Origin: Agaricus subrufescens
Taxonomy: Eukaryota; Basidiomycota; Agaricomycetes; Agaricales; Agaricaceae
Direction: 5' to 3'
NCBI GenBank assembly: GCA_029945375.1
Contig: CM057067.1
Coordinates: forward strand, 248,001 to 312,000
DNA length: 64,000 nt
Part shown: piece by piece, positions 34,901-44,907 of the stretch
How positions within the stretch are numbered: position 1 is the first letter of the stretch
Layout: every line of letters begins with the position of its first letter
Position numbers and translations under genes: made by a program
The notes under the pieces: model-generated
Told to the model about the DNA's origin: nothing
The model's database searches: none
Seen by the model: the letters and a program-made list of their open reading frames with translations, nothing else

Positions 34901-35251
34901 AAGGGGTGCTCACAATAATGTCGATGAGACGAGTGATATGCCGGTGGGATAGAGACTTGAGGATGTCGATTTCGCTCTGGAGATTCTCAAAGAGCTTCGA
35001 GGACAACTTATCAGTGACGACGGTCTTAACGGCAACTTGATGGTGAGTTTCCTGTGTCGCAAGGCGTCAGCGGTGAAAGGGGGAGAGGGCAGAACAGCCG
35101 TCACCTCGTGGTAGCCCTTGTAGACAGTGGCAAAGCTGCCCTTGCCAATGTCGCTGACAATGACATAGGGGCGGAGTTCGTGGTCGCCAGCAAACCTCCT
35201 GGGCGGTGCTGCGGCCGTCGTTGTGGCCGCGGGCGCGGTCGCTGGATTCAT
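31959..35251 (-). CDS. ATG1: Autophagy-initiating serine/threonine kinase ATG1
   Basis: About nine exons on minus from ATG 35251 to TGA 31959. Exons 1-5 are 35251-35105, 35051-34914, 34846-34654, 34602-34404 and 34341-33530. The N-terminal kinase domain has the Gly loop [12 protein letters not shown], the VAVKT lysine, [11 protein letters not shown], the Atg1-type [17 protein letters not shown] and [13 protein letters not shown] long Ser/Pro-rich linker follows, with PRRMPP-type segments and a Ser-His repeat. The C-terminal helical region ([45 protein letters not shown]) corresponds to the tMIT/EAT domain that binds Atg13. The kinase starts autophagosome formation under TORC1 control. Intron 3 (34653-34603) has a GC donor (AG|GCAAGT). 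Identification is firm; the last exon junctions are approximate. Confidence 0.95.
34603..34653 (-). other. GC-AG intron in ATG1
   Basis: The join CAGCTAG|GCAAGT...CAACAG|CACGCG restores [12 protein letters not shown], which the kinase fold requires. No GT donor in the vicinity gives this frame. AG|GCAAGT is the classical consensus for the minor GC donor class. Confidence 0.85.
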
Positions 35252-35335
35252 GGCGGGGTAGGAAGGTCTGTGGAGGTGATTAAATGAATCGGCCTGAGTG
35301 CTTCAATCGCTGACTAAGCACTCGCTTCCGCCGAA

Positions 35336-35341
35336 ATAAAA
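35336..35341 (-). terminator. Pol III poly(T) terminator
   Basis: On minus the tRNA end is followed by TTTT then ATTT, the usual RNA polymerase III stop. The boundary is uncertain by one or two bases. Confidence 0.7.
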
Positions 35342-35429
35342 TGGACACTGTGGGAATTGAACCCACGACCTTTCGCAAACGCGTTATGCTAAATGCGAAG
35401 CGAACGTTATACCCCTAAACTAAGTGCCC
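35342..35429 (-). tRNA. tRNA-Ala(CGC) with a 16-nt intron
   Basis: Read on minus, the acceptor stem GGGCACT pairs with AGTGTCC and includes the G3:U70 wobble that identifies tRNA-Ala. The D-arm contains TTTAGGGGTATAAC. The anticodon stem TTCGC/GCGAA is perfect. The T-arm is GTGGG-TTCAATT-CCCAC with GGTTCAATTCC as B box. The anticodon loop gives CGC after U33. The 16-nt intron sits after position 37 and contains GCG, able to pair with the anticodon as in normal nuclear pre-tRNAs. The discriminator is A, followed directly by TTTT as Pol III terminator (about 35338-35341). No CCA is encoded. Confidence 0.93.
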
Positions 35430-35447
35430 TTAGCGAAGAGTGCTGTA

Positions 35448-35505
35448 TATACCTTCATGCCTCCTCAGTGGTGTTGTATACATTCATGCGTCCTCAGTGG
35501 TGTTC
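35448..35505. repeat. Two-copy 29-bp tandem repeat next to the tRNA
   Basis: Units 35448-35476 and 35477-35505 match at all but three or four positions; each contains TTCATGC followed by TCCTCAGTGGTGTT. They lie immediately upstream of the tRNA gene on its own strand. Confidence 0.85.
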
Positions 35506-37356
35506 CCGACGGGTGTCGGAGAGATGAGGAGCTGTTCATTCTAACAAATGTCCTCTCCTTCCGCTCAGCCCTCCTATTTAGTATGGCAGTCCGCACTGAG
35601 CTACGCTTAAATACTGGGCGGTCGGAAGGCCACGGAGCCGCTCCAGCAGATGAGGCTGGACAACCCTCCTTGAGATAAGCGGAAAGCGTCGGGTCTGCGA
35701 CTGGAAGGTAATATGTGCATTCCACCGGACAATTGTAGGCAAGAGCTGAGTAAGAGAGAACACCAATGCGGAGAACACCTGTGATAGCCCTTGTCGTTGG
35801 GCAAGTTATCGAGATATGAGCAACACTTGATGCCAGATGACGGAATCACTTATCCCTAGACACTTTCTCGCTCGTAGTGATCGGTTGCGGGGAGACTGGA
35901 GATCCCCCGTGCGTCCTTATCAGTGCCGTCGCCATGGAATTCCAGATACTACGGCTCACGAAGATAGATTTATCCATCATCTTCCTTGACACGGTCAAGG
36001 CAGTGCACCTGTGCATGACATCATCTTAAGGAACAAAATAGAATGTGGTTAGCCGATGACATATCAAAGGCAGTGCGATGTGTTAAGCATATGCTACTAC
36101 GTGCGCCATATATGGAAAACCGGAGTTGCAGCTGTGGACTCTGCCACTGAGGCTATGAAGGCAGACACAGAACCTTCAGACAGGGACAGATACGGATGAA
36201 AATGGCCGGGACCTGCTGTACAGACCTAAGGACAAATCAATGAGGCAATACAAGTTATACATCCACAAGTCTGATATTGCACACTATACCCACGAGAAGG
36301 TATACGTTGTGTATGAAGACTATACCGCCCGCAAATTCCAGGAGTACCACCTGATGACATTACTGCGCCAGCAGATCAGACATGACCTACAGCTGTTATC
36401 AACTCCCACGTCAAGTTCTGGATTTAGCTGGATAACAGCTTTGTCAACTTTGCGCGAATTTTGCTAGTTGAAATCACCGCTGAACGCACTGCTATAGTTG
36501 TCAGCGAAATCAAGCAAAAAGTATGAAGTTCGAGAAGCCGCAGTACCTCTATCCTTCCACCATATTTTTTTGATCAATATCTTTTTCTTCAATTGCCGCA
36601 GTAAGAATCAAAAACCACGGCGACAATAGCCCATCACTTTACTTGGTGCAAGGCGCTAACGAAGGGTTGTCTTCAGGGCAACGAACGTGGTCCAAAAATG
36701 GATATAGCAAAATGATCGAAAGTATACCAGGATATCTATCACCACTTGTTGGTAACAGCGCACTGAGCTCAACTGCCGGAAAAACTGTCACAAAACGTAC
36801 TTTGTAATTGAAGTGGTGGCAGTTGCATCATGGTCGGAGATGATCTTGTTCAACAGAATAAATGCAGTCCTAGAGAAAGGGCACGGTGTTCGGTGTTGGC
36901 AAAGAGCCAACGTTATGTACGGGGACGGTATCACAGCCTGTTCGATGCAACGGTCTCCTTGTCAATCGCTTATAGGCATTATTAGTCCGAACCAAATGCG
37001 ACAATCCCCAGCCCCCTTTGAAATAATAAGCTCAAGTTTGATTTCCCAAAACAGCCGAAGGTCCCGACATCCCGGCTGCCTCATCATGCATGCTTCGATC
37101 TGCATGAGAAATTCATGGTCTATGCATGTTTTAGCATGTCGATATTCCTTCATCAAAGTTTGTCGAGGGAACAAAAAATGCGGTCAAGTCGTTCACAACG
37201 GTAGCAAACCAATCAGGACCAAACAATATTTGTTATTATAACCCAAGTATGCACTGCCTTCGGTCTGCCTCCTGCCCTTTATAACCGCAACTGCCACGAC
37301 AAGTACTGCGTACTGTCTTCATTCCTCAAACAAGTTCATTCTATCCTCTTGAAATC
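35506..37356. other. Gene-free interval of about 1.85 kb
   Basis: ORFs at 35424-35849 (both strands), 36240-36467 and 36813-37241 have no domain and no consistent splice partners. The last 100 bp include the likely promoter of the four-TM gene. Nothing else was recognised. Confidence 0.45.
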
Positions 37357-38827
37357 ATGAATAGCAGGTTTCCTCCTCCACAAGGTAAGCGACATCTTAC
37401 ACAGTATAACAACATGTGATCACTCAGCCTCGTTGCAGGTTGATATAGCTTGCTGAAACATGCGCAGTCCGCTAACAGAATCTCGCCACTAGGTCCTCCT
37501 CCCTCATATGCCTTCGTAACAAGAATGTACCGGCGAAACTTGCGGCCGATCGTACTGTTCGGTGCGAGATTGTCCTTCCGTGATATCATGGCCCCAGACT
37601 GAATGACTACTTACGTTTTCCAGTTTCGGCTGCTGAATTCTTTTGGACCCTTTTTGCGTGCGTATCATAGCTTTCTTCTCCTTTCGCACCCTCTCTTATC
37701 AACCTTCTCAGTGCTGTACGTCTACCCTACCTCTATTTCCTATTTCTCTCGGGCCTCAACAACCCTGAACTAGATTGGCTACTTCAGAAACTCTGCCATT
37801 GATCGCCTTGGTAGGTTCCATAACACTTTGGAACAAGTTTTACACTTATGAGAATTCCCATCAAACAGGTAATGTAGCTTCACTCAAAACCATCTACATT
37901 GTCCTTGGGGCTTTGGGTATGGTATCCGCCGCCATCGGTTTGCTTGGTATTGCTGCGGCATACACGGTACGTATCAATATTAAAATTAGGTTGATCCTCC
38001 CAGACTGAACCCTGTCAATAGCAACGAGTTCCTCTCGTCCGAACATATACATTCGCTACAGCATTGGACGTGTTGATTATCGCGGGCACTGGTATCTTAC
38101 TTATTGTGATACACTTCACGTTGAAGGTGATTTTTTTCCGACGCCCCTTGCTAGTAGTAGAGTTAACGATCAATCTCATATGACAGAATGATATCATCAA
38201 TGCGTGTACTAATCTCTCTAAAGATGATACTATTGTTTTAGTACGTTTCGTCCGTATTCCCATTGAAAGTATTCTCATCCAACCCCCTCTTCATCTTTCG
38301 TATTTTAGTTCGGATTTTGGGGTCCATCGTTCCATGACCTCACAGACACAGAAGCTGGCAATTGTGAGTGATTCTTTCCCTTTTATCGACTCCATTTACT
38401 TAATCTAATGAACAAACAGTGTGTAGACACTACTGGGACCGAGAATCCTGGCAGTCAATCATTGCCTTCCTTGTGACGACCCGTAAGTCTTATTTTTAAT
38501 CGGACCAACCCTGTCTTACACAAGCTAATGCTTAATATAGTACTTTCTATACTGTTTTCTGCCATCGCATTTGCTTATCTGCGACAATTACTCGATCCCA
38601 CGAGCGCAGCAAATTCTTTCCGAGCACCAAATTCTGGACGTGTCGGCGACCATCCGTCCCACTACAACCCGCCCTACAATTCGTACAATGCTCCCCCATA
38701 CTATGGCCAACAGGGTTATAACGCCGCTCCACCGTATGATGGTAAACCCGGATATATGGCTTCGGATAACAAAAACGATGACCCCTTTGGTGACCCGCAT
38801 GAACATGGATCCGGCTCAAGATTGTAA
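37357..38827 (+). CDS. Four-TM (tetraspan-like) membrane protein with PY-rich tail
   Basis: At least ten exons. The first six are 37357-37384, 37493-37561, 37624-37657, the 4-nt exon 37712-37715, 37774-37810 and 37869 onward, and each keeps the frame. The protein starts MNSRFPPPQGPPPSYAF. It has a first hydrophobic segment (IVLFVSAAEFFWTLFAAIG), then IYIVLGALGMVSAAIGLLGI, DVLIIAGTGILLIVIHF and a last helix (IIAFLVTTLLSILFSAIAFAY). Between helices 3 and 4 lies a conserved-looking loop with DIINACTNLSKDD and FGFWGPSFHD. The C-terminal tail is rich in PPY, GYN and PPYD motifs. This resembles a mushroom family of small tetraspan proteins of unknown function. The PPYY motif may bind WW-domain ubiquitin ligases (inference). 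Confidence 0.82.
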
Positions 38828-40081
38828 GTTGAGCAGTGTTATGGGGATGCAAGGAGTCTTAGTTTCATCTCTCTTTTCCCTGTCTTTTTCTGTTAGTTGA
38901 CTATACATTTGTATAAATATATGACGTTGTAACGTAGTCAGAATAGAGATCACAAACCGAGTTCTAGTGCGGCATCTGCACCCGGCAAGAATTTCGTGTG
39001 GGTCGTTTCATTTCACTGTTGACAGTAAACCCTATACATAAGTTGCTCCGAAGAATGATATCAGGGCCGATATGACTGCTCAGCGCTCAGTTTTCGAGGC
39101 GTCCAGAACCACGGCGAATCCTCAAGTCCTCGTTGCTTCAGCACTTTATTATAGACCCAATAAAAGCTTCCTCTTCTTGCGCTCAATCCGGGAGCAGTCT
39201 TTTTGCCTGCGATTCGCTTGTAGTTCGCATGGGGGTTTCGCTCATCCTTTCTCGATGTCGTAGTGAAAAGCAGGATAGGAAGCTTCAGGGAATGTGGGTC
39301 AGCTGTCTCTAGGAGTTTCAAGTCGGGCAAAAGTAAATACGAGATTAGGTCCGGTTTGCCGACGACGATGATGGGCAAGTCTAAATGAAACCGTTGTGTT
39401 TACTAGTACAGGAATACCCATTTGGTATAGGAACGAGGCATAAACGTTCCCGCTTGTCGCTGTTGCATGACAAATTTATCTTGCTGATTTGCCACTAGCT
39501 ATTAGTAGAACCGCTATCATACTGATCAAGAGTAAACTCAGTGTATCAGGGGAATGATACTTTGATCTTGCCAGTCGGTGCCACTGGTATAGTGCTACTA
39601 CATTTCGGCTAGTTCAACTCTCAGGTGTGGTGTATCGTGGCAGTTACTGGCTGGGTGAGGAAAAAAGTGCCGAGTGGCGCTGAGCCTGAAGGATCCTAGT
39701 TGGGCAAAATAGTCATAGCGTATTCTATACATATCCCACAAGGAGTTTGTTCAAATCCTCTAGGTTGGGCTCGGAATTTTCCGATAGAAGCCTGAGTGGC
39801 ATACGACCTTGAGTTTGTTGGATAAGTGTGTGTTTATTAAGTGCGTGTGGCGGTAGGAAAAATTTAAAACGGGAATTCAACATTTTAGATGTTGAGATCG
39901 CTGAGATTTGAACTGCGCGCTTAGTTGGAATACATTCGCCAATGCTCCTTGAGCATTTGCTATATTTGGTCGTGAGATCGTGGAGAGCATTGCATCGTGT
40001 TGACGTCAAATGAAGGGGTCCTAAGCAGACGTTAAAATAGTGTCTAGAACCTTACTTTTATCCGCCCTAACCAGTGAGACC
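38828..40081. other. Intergenic region of about 1.25 kb
   Basis: The minus ORFs at 39061-39378 (105 aa) and 39725-40009 (94 aa) have fairly protein-like composition but no recognisable domain or partner exons. They might be gene fragments. Nothing else stands out before the F-box gene. Confidence 0.4.
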
Positions 40082-41848
40082 ATGGCAGAAGATTTGGCCA
40101 CTTGGTCTGACGTTCCTCTCGAAATCGTTGAACAAATCGTTGCGTTGTGCGACAATTGCACTTTACTCGCTCTTGCACAAACCAATCATCAGCTCAATTA
40201 TCTGGCTATACAGACACTTCTTTTTCGAGAGGGTAGTAACGGTGATTATCCAGGAGGACTTTGTTTCGAATCCGATGGCTCGCCCAATACTGTTTTACCA
40301 GCTTTCAACCTCGCTCTTTCAGTATTTCGGGCTCCGGATTTCGTCTACTGTTTTCACCCCAGCCCAGCCCTCTTTCGCGAAGCCCAGAGCATCACTAGGT
40401 TCTTGGGCTGTATCACTATCGACAAAAGCCTTACATTTTCCTTTGATATCATTGATCAACGCCGGGGATTGAATGGATTTTGGAGGATGGAGGCGGAAAA
40501 GGCTAAGGTTTGGAGGATGGTGTTTATCGAGTTGTTGGAGAAGGCTTTGGAAGGAGGTTGCCGTCATTTGACCTTATACGGTGGGCTGAATTTTCAAATT
40601 TTCAATCCACGAAAGAGAAGAGCTAGTCCAAGTGTTGCCGCTGGTGTAAGTAGACCTCCAGGGTTCCCAGACCCCAGCCCGTTCGCTTTCCCTCGTCCAC
40701 GACCGCGCCCGCTACGGGTATCTAATTTCCGTCCCAAACTGCGCTCCCTTTACCAAGGGTTCCTCAAGTGGTTCAAAGATCGCATGCAATTCACTAGAGT
40801 CAACATATCTCGCATCAATACTTCTTCTTCCTCTTGCATTCGACACCCGCTACCCTTTTCTCTCCGTTCACCTTCTTTCATTTCCACTGATACGCTGCAG
40901 GTCCCAGAACCAGTTGAAGGAGGTCATAAAATCGGAACTGAGGACCCACCACCGCGCTTGGCAATGTCACCTCCAGCACTTGTACGACTGGACCTTCAAT
41001 CTGCCATGATGCTCCACTCCCTCTTCTTTCAAAACACCGTCGATCTCATCCGAGCAAATTCTGCATCTCTTCGACATCTTGTACTTGACTATATCAAAAC
41101 TCCAACATCTACCTGGAACAAACTTTTCAAAAATATCTCGCTGCCTGTGCTAGAAAACTTTACTTTTAAACTTTACGGGCAGACTGTAGGAGAGGAGGAT
41201 CTACCAGGCATTGTCCTCGAGTTTTTGACTCGGCATCCTACCCTTCGTGAGCTTGAGCTGGAAGGTATGAGTCCTTCAGCGCAATATCCAGAATTCAATT
41301 CTACCAACCTACTACCCGTCCTCGAGTCCCTCGAGGCAACTCCTCGAACTCTTTCATGGCTTCTCCATGATCCCCTCGCATACCCAAAACTAGACCGAAT
41401 CTCACATACCTATGATTACTGCCTTCCCGGTAGTAAAAACGGTCTCTACGCCATCTTCGATATCGGAATGGTACCCCTCTCCGATTTAATTCCTTGCACA
41501 ACCACATCCACACGACCAGTCAACGTCAAATTTAAATTCAGCACCGAATCCGGTTTCGTCACATTCTTCCTCATGCGTGGGTTCAGCTTTATAGCGCCCA
41601 CACCTCCTCAGGTATTTCGAAGTGTCGAGAAGATGACGATTTTCGGACATCAGAACAGGAGGTTTGTGGAGAATTTTAGAGAGCTTTTACCTGCGTTGGA
41701 GATGTTTCCGAATTTGAAGAGGTTGGAGTTTGAGGAGGTGGGGAATCCTGGAGAGTTGAGGAGGATGAGTTTGATTGATACGATTAGAGCTTCTTGTCCG
41801 TTGATTGAGGATGTGGAAATTCGAGGAAGTAATCTGGTTAGGGATTGA
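40082..41848 (+). CDS. F-box protein, single exon
   Basis: One uninterrupted ORF; the ATG at 40082 (context ACCATGG) is preferred over the longer non-ATG extension to 40040, giving 588 aa. Residues about 10-50 form an F-box (DVPLEIVEQIVALCDNCTLL, then LAQTNHQLNYLAI), expected to contact Skp1. A Pro/Arg-rich segment (PRPRPRPLR) sits near residue 200. The C-terminal half carries LRR-like segments (LRHLVLDYI, LRELELEGM, LKRLEFEEVG). It is the substrate receptor of an SCF complex by family knowledge; the target is unknown. It is not closely similar to the F-box gene at 27285. The lack of introns contrasts with the intron-rich neighbours. Confidence 0.85.
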   Translation: MAEDLATWSDVPLEIVEQIVALCDNCTLLALAQTNHQLNYLAIQTLLFREGSNGDYPGGLCFESDGSPNTVLPAFNLALSVFRAPDFVYCFHPSPALFREAQSITRFLGCITIDKSLTFSFDIIDQRRGLNGFWRMEAEKAKVWRMVFIELLEKALEGGCRHLTLYGGLNFQIFNPRKRRASPSVAAGVSRPPGFPDPSPFAFPRPRPRPLRVSNFRPKLRSLYQGFLKWFKDRMQFTRVNISRINTSSSSCIRHPLPFSLRSPSFISTDTLQVPEPVEGGHKIGTEDPPPRLAMSPPALVRLDLQSAMMLHSLFFQNTVDLIRANSASLRHLVLDYIKTPTSTWNKLFKNISLPVLENFTFKLYGQTVGEEDLPGIVLEFLTRHPTLRELELEGMSPSAQYPEFNSTNLLPVLESLEATPRTLSWLLHDPLAYPKLDRISHTYDYCLPGSKNGLYAIFDIGMVPLSDLIPCTTTSTRPVNVKFKFSTESGFVTFFLMRGFSFIAPTPPQVFRSVEKMTIFGHQNRRFVENFRELLPALEMFPNLKRLEFEEVGNPGELRRMSLIDTIRASCPLIEDVEIRGSNLVRD

Positions 41849-42370
41849 CCGAGTTATCGTTTTTTTGTTGTTATGCTCTTCAATGTAATATTACTATGGT
41901 CTTGCTTGTTTTCGTATTCTATCTTGATGCACTTGTGTAATTTAGCGTAGCCCTGTATCTTCTTATCTGTACCTTGCATTATCATGAATAATTTTTTATG
42001 TCGTACTCGCATAGTTGACCAAGTTGGCCAGAAATCCTCATTACGGTGATTCGTTTTTGTCACCATTACCTGCGTTTATGAATCTGGTGAGCTGGTCTTT
42101 CAGTCAATAACAATGATACAGATAAACAGCAGGGCAATATATTACGATAAGGGTTGCGATGAGGACCCCAAGAAAACCAAAAAAAAAGGACAGAATGGTA
42201 CAAATGTCAATGAACACAAAAGACATACCACAACCACGCAAAAAAAAACACGAAATATATACCACTCCTCTTTTTCTTGATATATATATGTATATCTGTA
42301 TCATCACAGCATAAAACGCTCTTCTTTTCCCTCAGAGCATTTTACGGTAACACACACACACATGCACACA
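41849..42370. other. Convergent 3' intergenic region with microsatellites
   Basis: About 520 bp between the F-box stop and the PBDC1 stop, AT-rich, with A-runs, a TATATATATGTATAT stretch near 42280 and a CA run at about 42350-42370. No gene was seen. Confidence 0.55.
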
Positions 42371-43437
42371 CTATTTTCGTTTCTTGTTCTTCTCCTTCTC
42401 AGCTTTCTCCTTTTCCTTCTCCGCCTTTAATTTTTCTTTTTCGCCTTCGGCTTTGGCGAGTTCGTGAGCTTGATCGTTTAACCCAAGACGGTTTCTCGCG
42501 ATCTGTGGAAGTTGTAAAGGAAAATGCGGATTAAGGGTTTTTCAATTTAGTAAGTTTTGTGAGATAAAGGATTAGAGAACGTACTTCGATAGCGTAGAAC
42601 TAACAATGCATAGATGAATTTCATTGATATCATTTCCAGCGGAATAATTCTTAGACATACCTGTATACGAGTAACTAAACAAAAAAAAAACCATAAATGA
42701 GCCCAAAACATATGACGATCTTCAATAATTCACACGCACCAAAGATCGTATTCGCCTCGCCATATTCCCCTTTAGCATCCATCCGGATCAAAGAACCAAA
42801 GTTGTAATCCTTCACTTTATCCTTATATCTAGTCGAGATGATATTCACTCAAAGTGAGGGGTGTATGTGTGTGTGAGTGAGACTTACTCTTCGATAAATC
42901 CACGCCATCGTTTTTTGCCATCGGCACTCTTCATCCAATCCTCATCAATCTTCACGAGCTTATCATATGGCGATTCAGAAAGCTCTGGGAAGACACGCAT
43001 AGTATGCTCATAAATCTCATCGTCAAGTCTAAAATCATCATCACAAAAAAAAACAAAACAATTGACACGTCACTAAAAGTTGATCGGGGTTACTCGGGTA
43101 CCTTTGAGAGGGGGGACGTACTTTGTGAGTCTGAGTTCACGAGGTTGGATCTTTTCGATCAAGTTCCAGTAGGTCTAGTCATCGAATTTCTCGTAAGCGA
43201 AAGAGATCGTGTGTGTGTGTAATGATGAGATGACTCACTTGAGCCTGCTCTACGGCTTTCACGGCAAACCTAGATAGGATCTACTCATTGGTATTCACAA
43301 CCCTTCACATATAACTGCTCACTGTTTCTCGATCTGTAAAAGGAGGCCGTATGTCAGTCTATGAACACGAGTAAAAGTGGAGAGAGCCCCACTTCAAGGA
43401 GGTTCTGAGCATTATTTGGGTCGATTTTCTGAGCCAT
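42371..43437 (-). CDS. PBDC1: PBDC1 / Ypl225w homologue (eEF1A-folding cofactor family)
   Basis: Minus gene from ATG 43437 to TAG 42371 built from many short exons, including exons of 11 nt (43333-43323), 14 nt (42674-42661) and 15 nt (42599-42585). The joined protein reads MAQKIDPNNAQNLLE, IEKQFAVKAVEQAQTYW, RELRLTKLDDEIYEHTMRVF, KKRWRGFIEEYKDKVKDYNF, GSLIRMDAKGEYGEANT, VTRIQFYAIEIARNRLGLND. This agrees along its whole length with yeast Ypl225w and human PBDC1, a family described as a chaperone for newly made eEF1A. A Lys/Glu-rich tail (AKAEGEKEKLKAEKEKEK and on) extends beyond the yeast C terminus. The residue-by-residue match across tiny exons makes the splice model convincing. Confidence 0.93.
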
Positions 43438-43563
43438 GACGTGGAGTAAGGAAGCAAGTGGGAATGATGATGTGGCAAAAAAAGTAAATTAGGGTAGCTA
43501 TCAATACATCACAATCATGTCCATGTGATACTGATAGACCGGGGCTCTAGATGCTACACAAAA
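43438..43563. other. Short intergenic region between PBDC1 and ZZZ3-like gene
   Basis: About 126 bp between the start codon of PBDC1 and the stop codon of the Myb gene, both on minus. It must contain the PBDC1 promoter/5' UTR and the 3' UTR of its neighbour. Confidence 0.55.
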
Positions 43564-44779
43564 TCATCCTTGTATCCCATACTTCTTCAGTTTCTCAAAA
43601 TACTTTTGTACGCGACTCGCTACTTGGCGGGGTGTCCGCCGGCCGTTCATCGCGCGTGAAATTTTCTGCCAGCTAAGGATACTGTTCAGTCGGTGCACAG
43701 AGTTCCTCAGGGTTCTAGATCGCTACTTACCGATACTTCTCACCCTCGGGTATTTGCTCCAGTAGTTGTTCGAGGAGGTGTTGCTCGGAAATTGACCATG
43801 CCTGCTTGTAAGTTTCAGGTTTGGGTTTGCCAGACGGTGGTTGTGGATCGGCTGGGGGTTTTGGAGGGGGAGACTTGTTGGAGCCCTTTTTGCGAGCCTT
43901 TTTCCGGGGCTGGGGCGGAGCTTCTTCGCCTTTGTGCGCTTCTTCCCGAATAGCCCGATGTTTCGGGAGAGGATTAACGGGTTGACCATCGTCGGCGAGA
44001 GATATCTCGACATCCATACTTTCGTCTTCAACATCATGTCGAATAAAGACAGCGGTAGAACCTTCCATTCGAAGACCGGGTAACTTGAGCCCGCAAGTCC
44101 TTATCTTTCTTTTTTTGAGTTGTCGAATCTTTTCCCGTTCTCTCTCCCTCTGCAGTTCTTCTTCATCAATCTCCGATTCATCGTCGTCCAAGTCGGATAT
44201 CTGGGCGAATGCTGCCAAGACGGGATCGATGATTGTGCGCCTTGCGTTTTTGACGAGCTTTTGGAGATCGGAGAGTGGTGATTTCTGGGTGGAGTGGGGT
44301 TGATGACGGGCTACAAGGGCCTGTTGGGCATCGAGTGTGAATTTCTGGAGGGGGGCAGGGTCTTGGCAGGGGGGGTGGAATGTCAGCCACTGCGCCGCAG
44401 ACTGAGAAAGGGTCATACCGTGGCCCTCGAAAACCGCCCAGTCGACTCCTTTTGGGAGGGTGAGCTGCCAGTCCGGGAGGGTGCTGAGACGGAAGGCGGG
44501 GGCGTCAAGCTGGAGAGGGCATGCGTGAGCGGGCAGCCGCCGGCCAGACGGCAGAAAACAGAGTCACCTCGGCATGGAGATTGTCGAGAAAGGCGGCTGG
44601 GTCGGCGATGGCCCGGGCCCTGGTCTCGCGCAGGCGCTGGATGTCGGTGCGGGTGGTGTCCAGGAGGGCTGTCTGGGCCTGGATAAAGGCCTCGAGCGCG
44701 CCGAGGCTGGGGGGGCGTGAGCGGGCTGTGGGCGACGACGAGCAGCGGGGACGTACGTCTGTGCGCGCCGGGAGTCCAT
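43564..44779 (-). CDS. ZZZ3-like Myb/SANT domain protein
   Basis: Minus gene with four exons, from ATG 44779 (MDSRRAQT) to TGA 43564. Exon 2 reads LGALEAFIQAQTALLDTTR, a helical segment; exon 3 continues from LDAPAFRLSTLPDW and carries acidic and Lys/Pro-rich linkers. The C terminus is a Myb-like domain split by the last intron: W...SEQHLLEQLLEQIPEGEKYR then WQKISRAMNGRRTPRQVASR and VQKYFEKLKKYGI. The motif RTPRQVASRVQKYF is characteristic of ZZZ3-type Myb domains, known in animals from the ATAC histone acetyltransferase complex. No ZZ zinc finger is seen here. It is likely a nuclear DNA- or chromatin-binding protein (inference). It is divergent from TOF1, with 128 bp between the starts. Confidence 0.82.
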
Positions 44780-44907
44780 CGCTCGCAGAGGACCATCGCT
44801 GCAAAATCTCGCAGGGAGACAAAAACTCTCCCACGCCCCCACTATCTCCTCGTCACACGTGACCCCTCGCGTCGCCTGTCACGCGGCCCTCATTTGCTGG
44901 TCGTGCC
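44780..44907. promoter_or_regulatory. Bidirectional promoter ZZZ3-like/TOF1
   Basis: Only 128 bp lie between the divergent start codons. The region is GC-rich and contains the palindromic TCACACGTGACC (E-box-like CACGTG) at about 44853, which could serve both genes. This is inference. Confidence 0.5.

Noticed and set aside
39061..40009. Minus ORFs of 105 and 94 aa
   Set aside because: The composition is acceptable, but there is no domain, no flanking exon in frame and no conserved motif I can name. Kept only as a note in the intergenic entry.
40040..40081. Non-ATG N-terminal extension of the second F-box protein
   Set aside because: The extension begins with GTG; the ATG at 40082 has good context and directly precedes the F-box.
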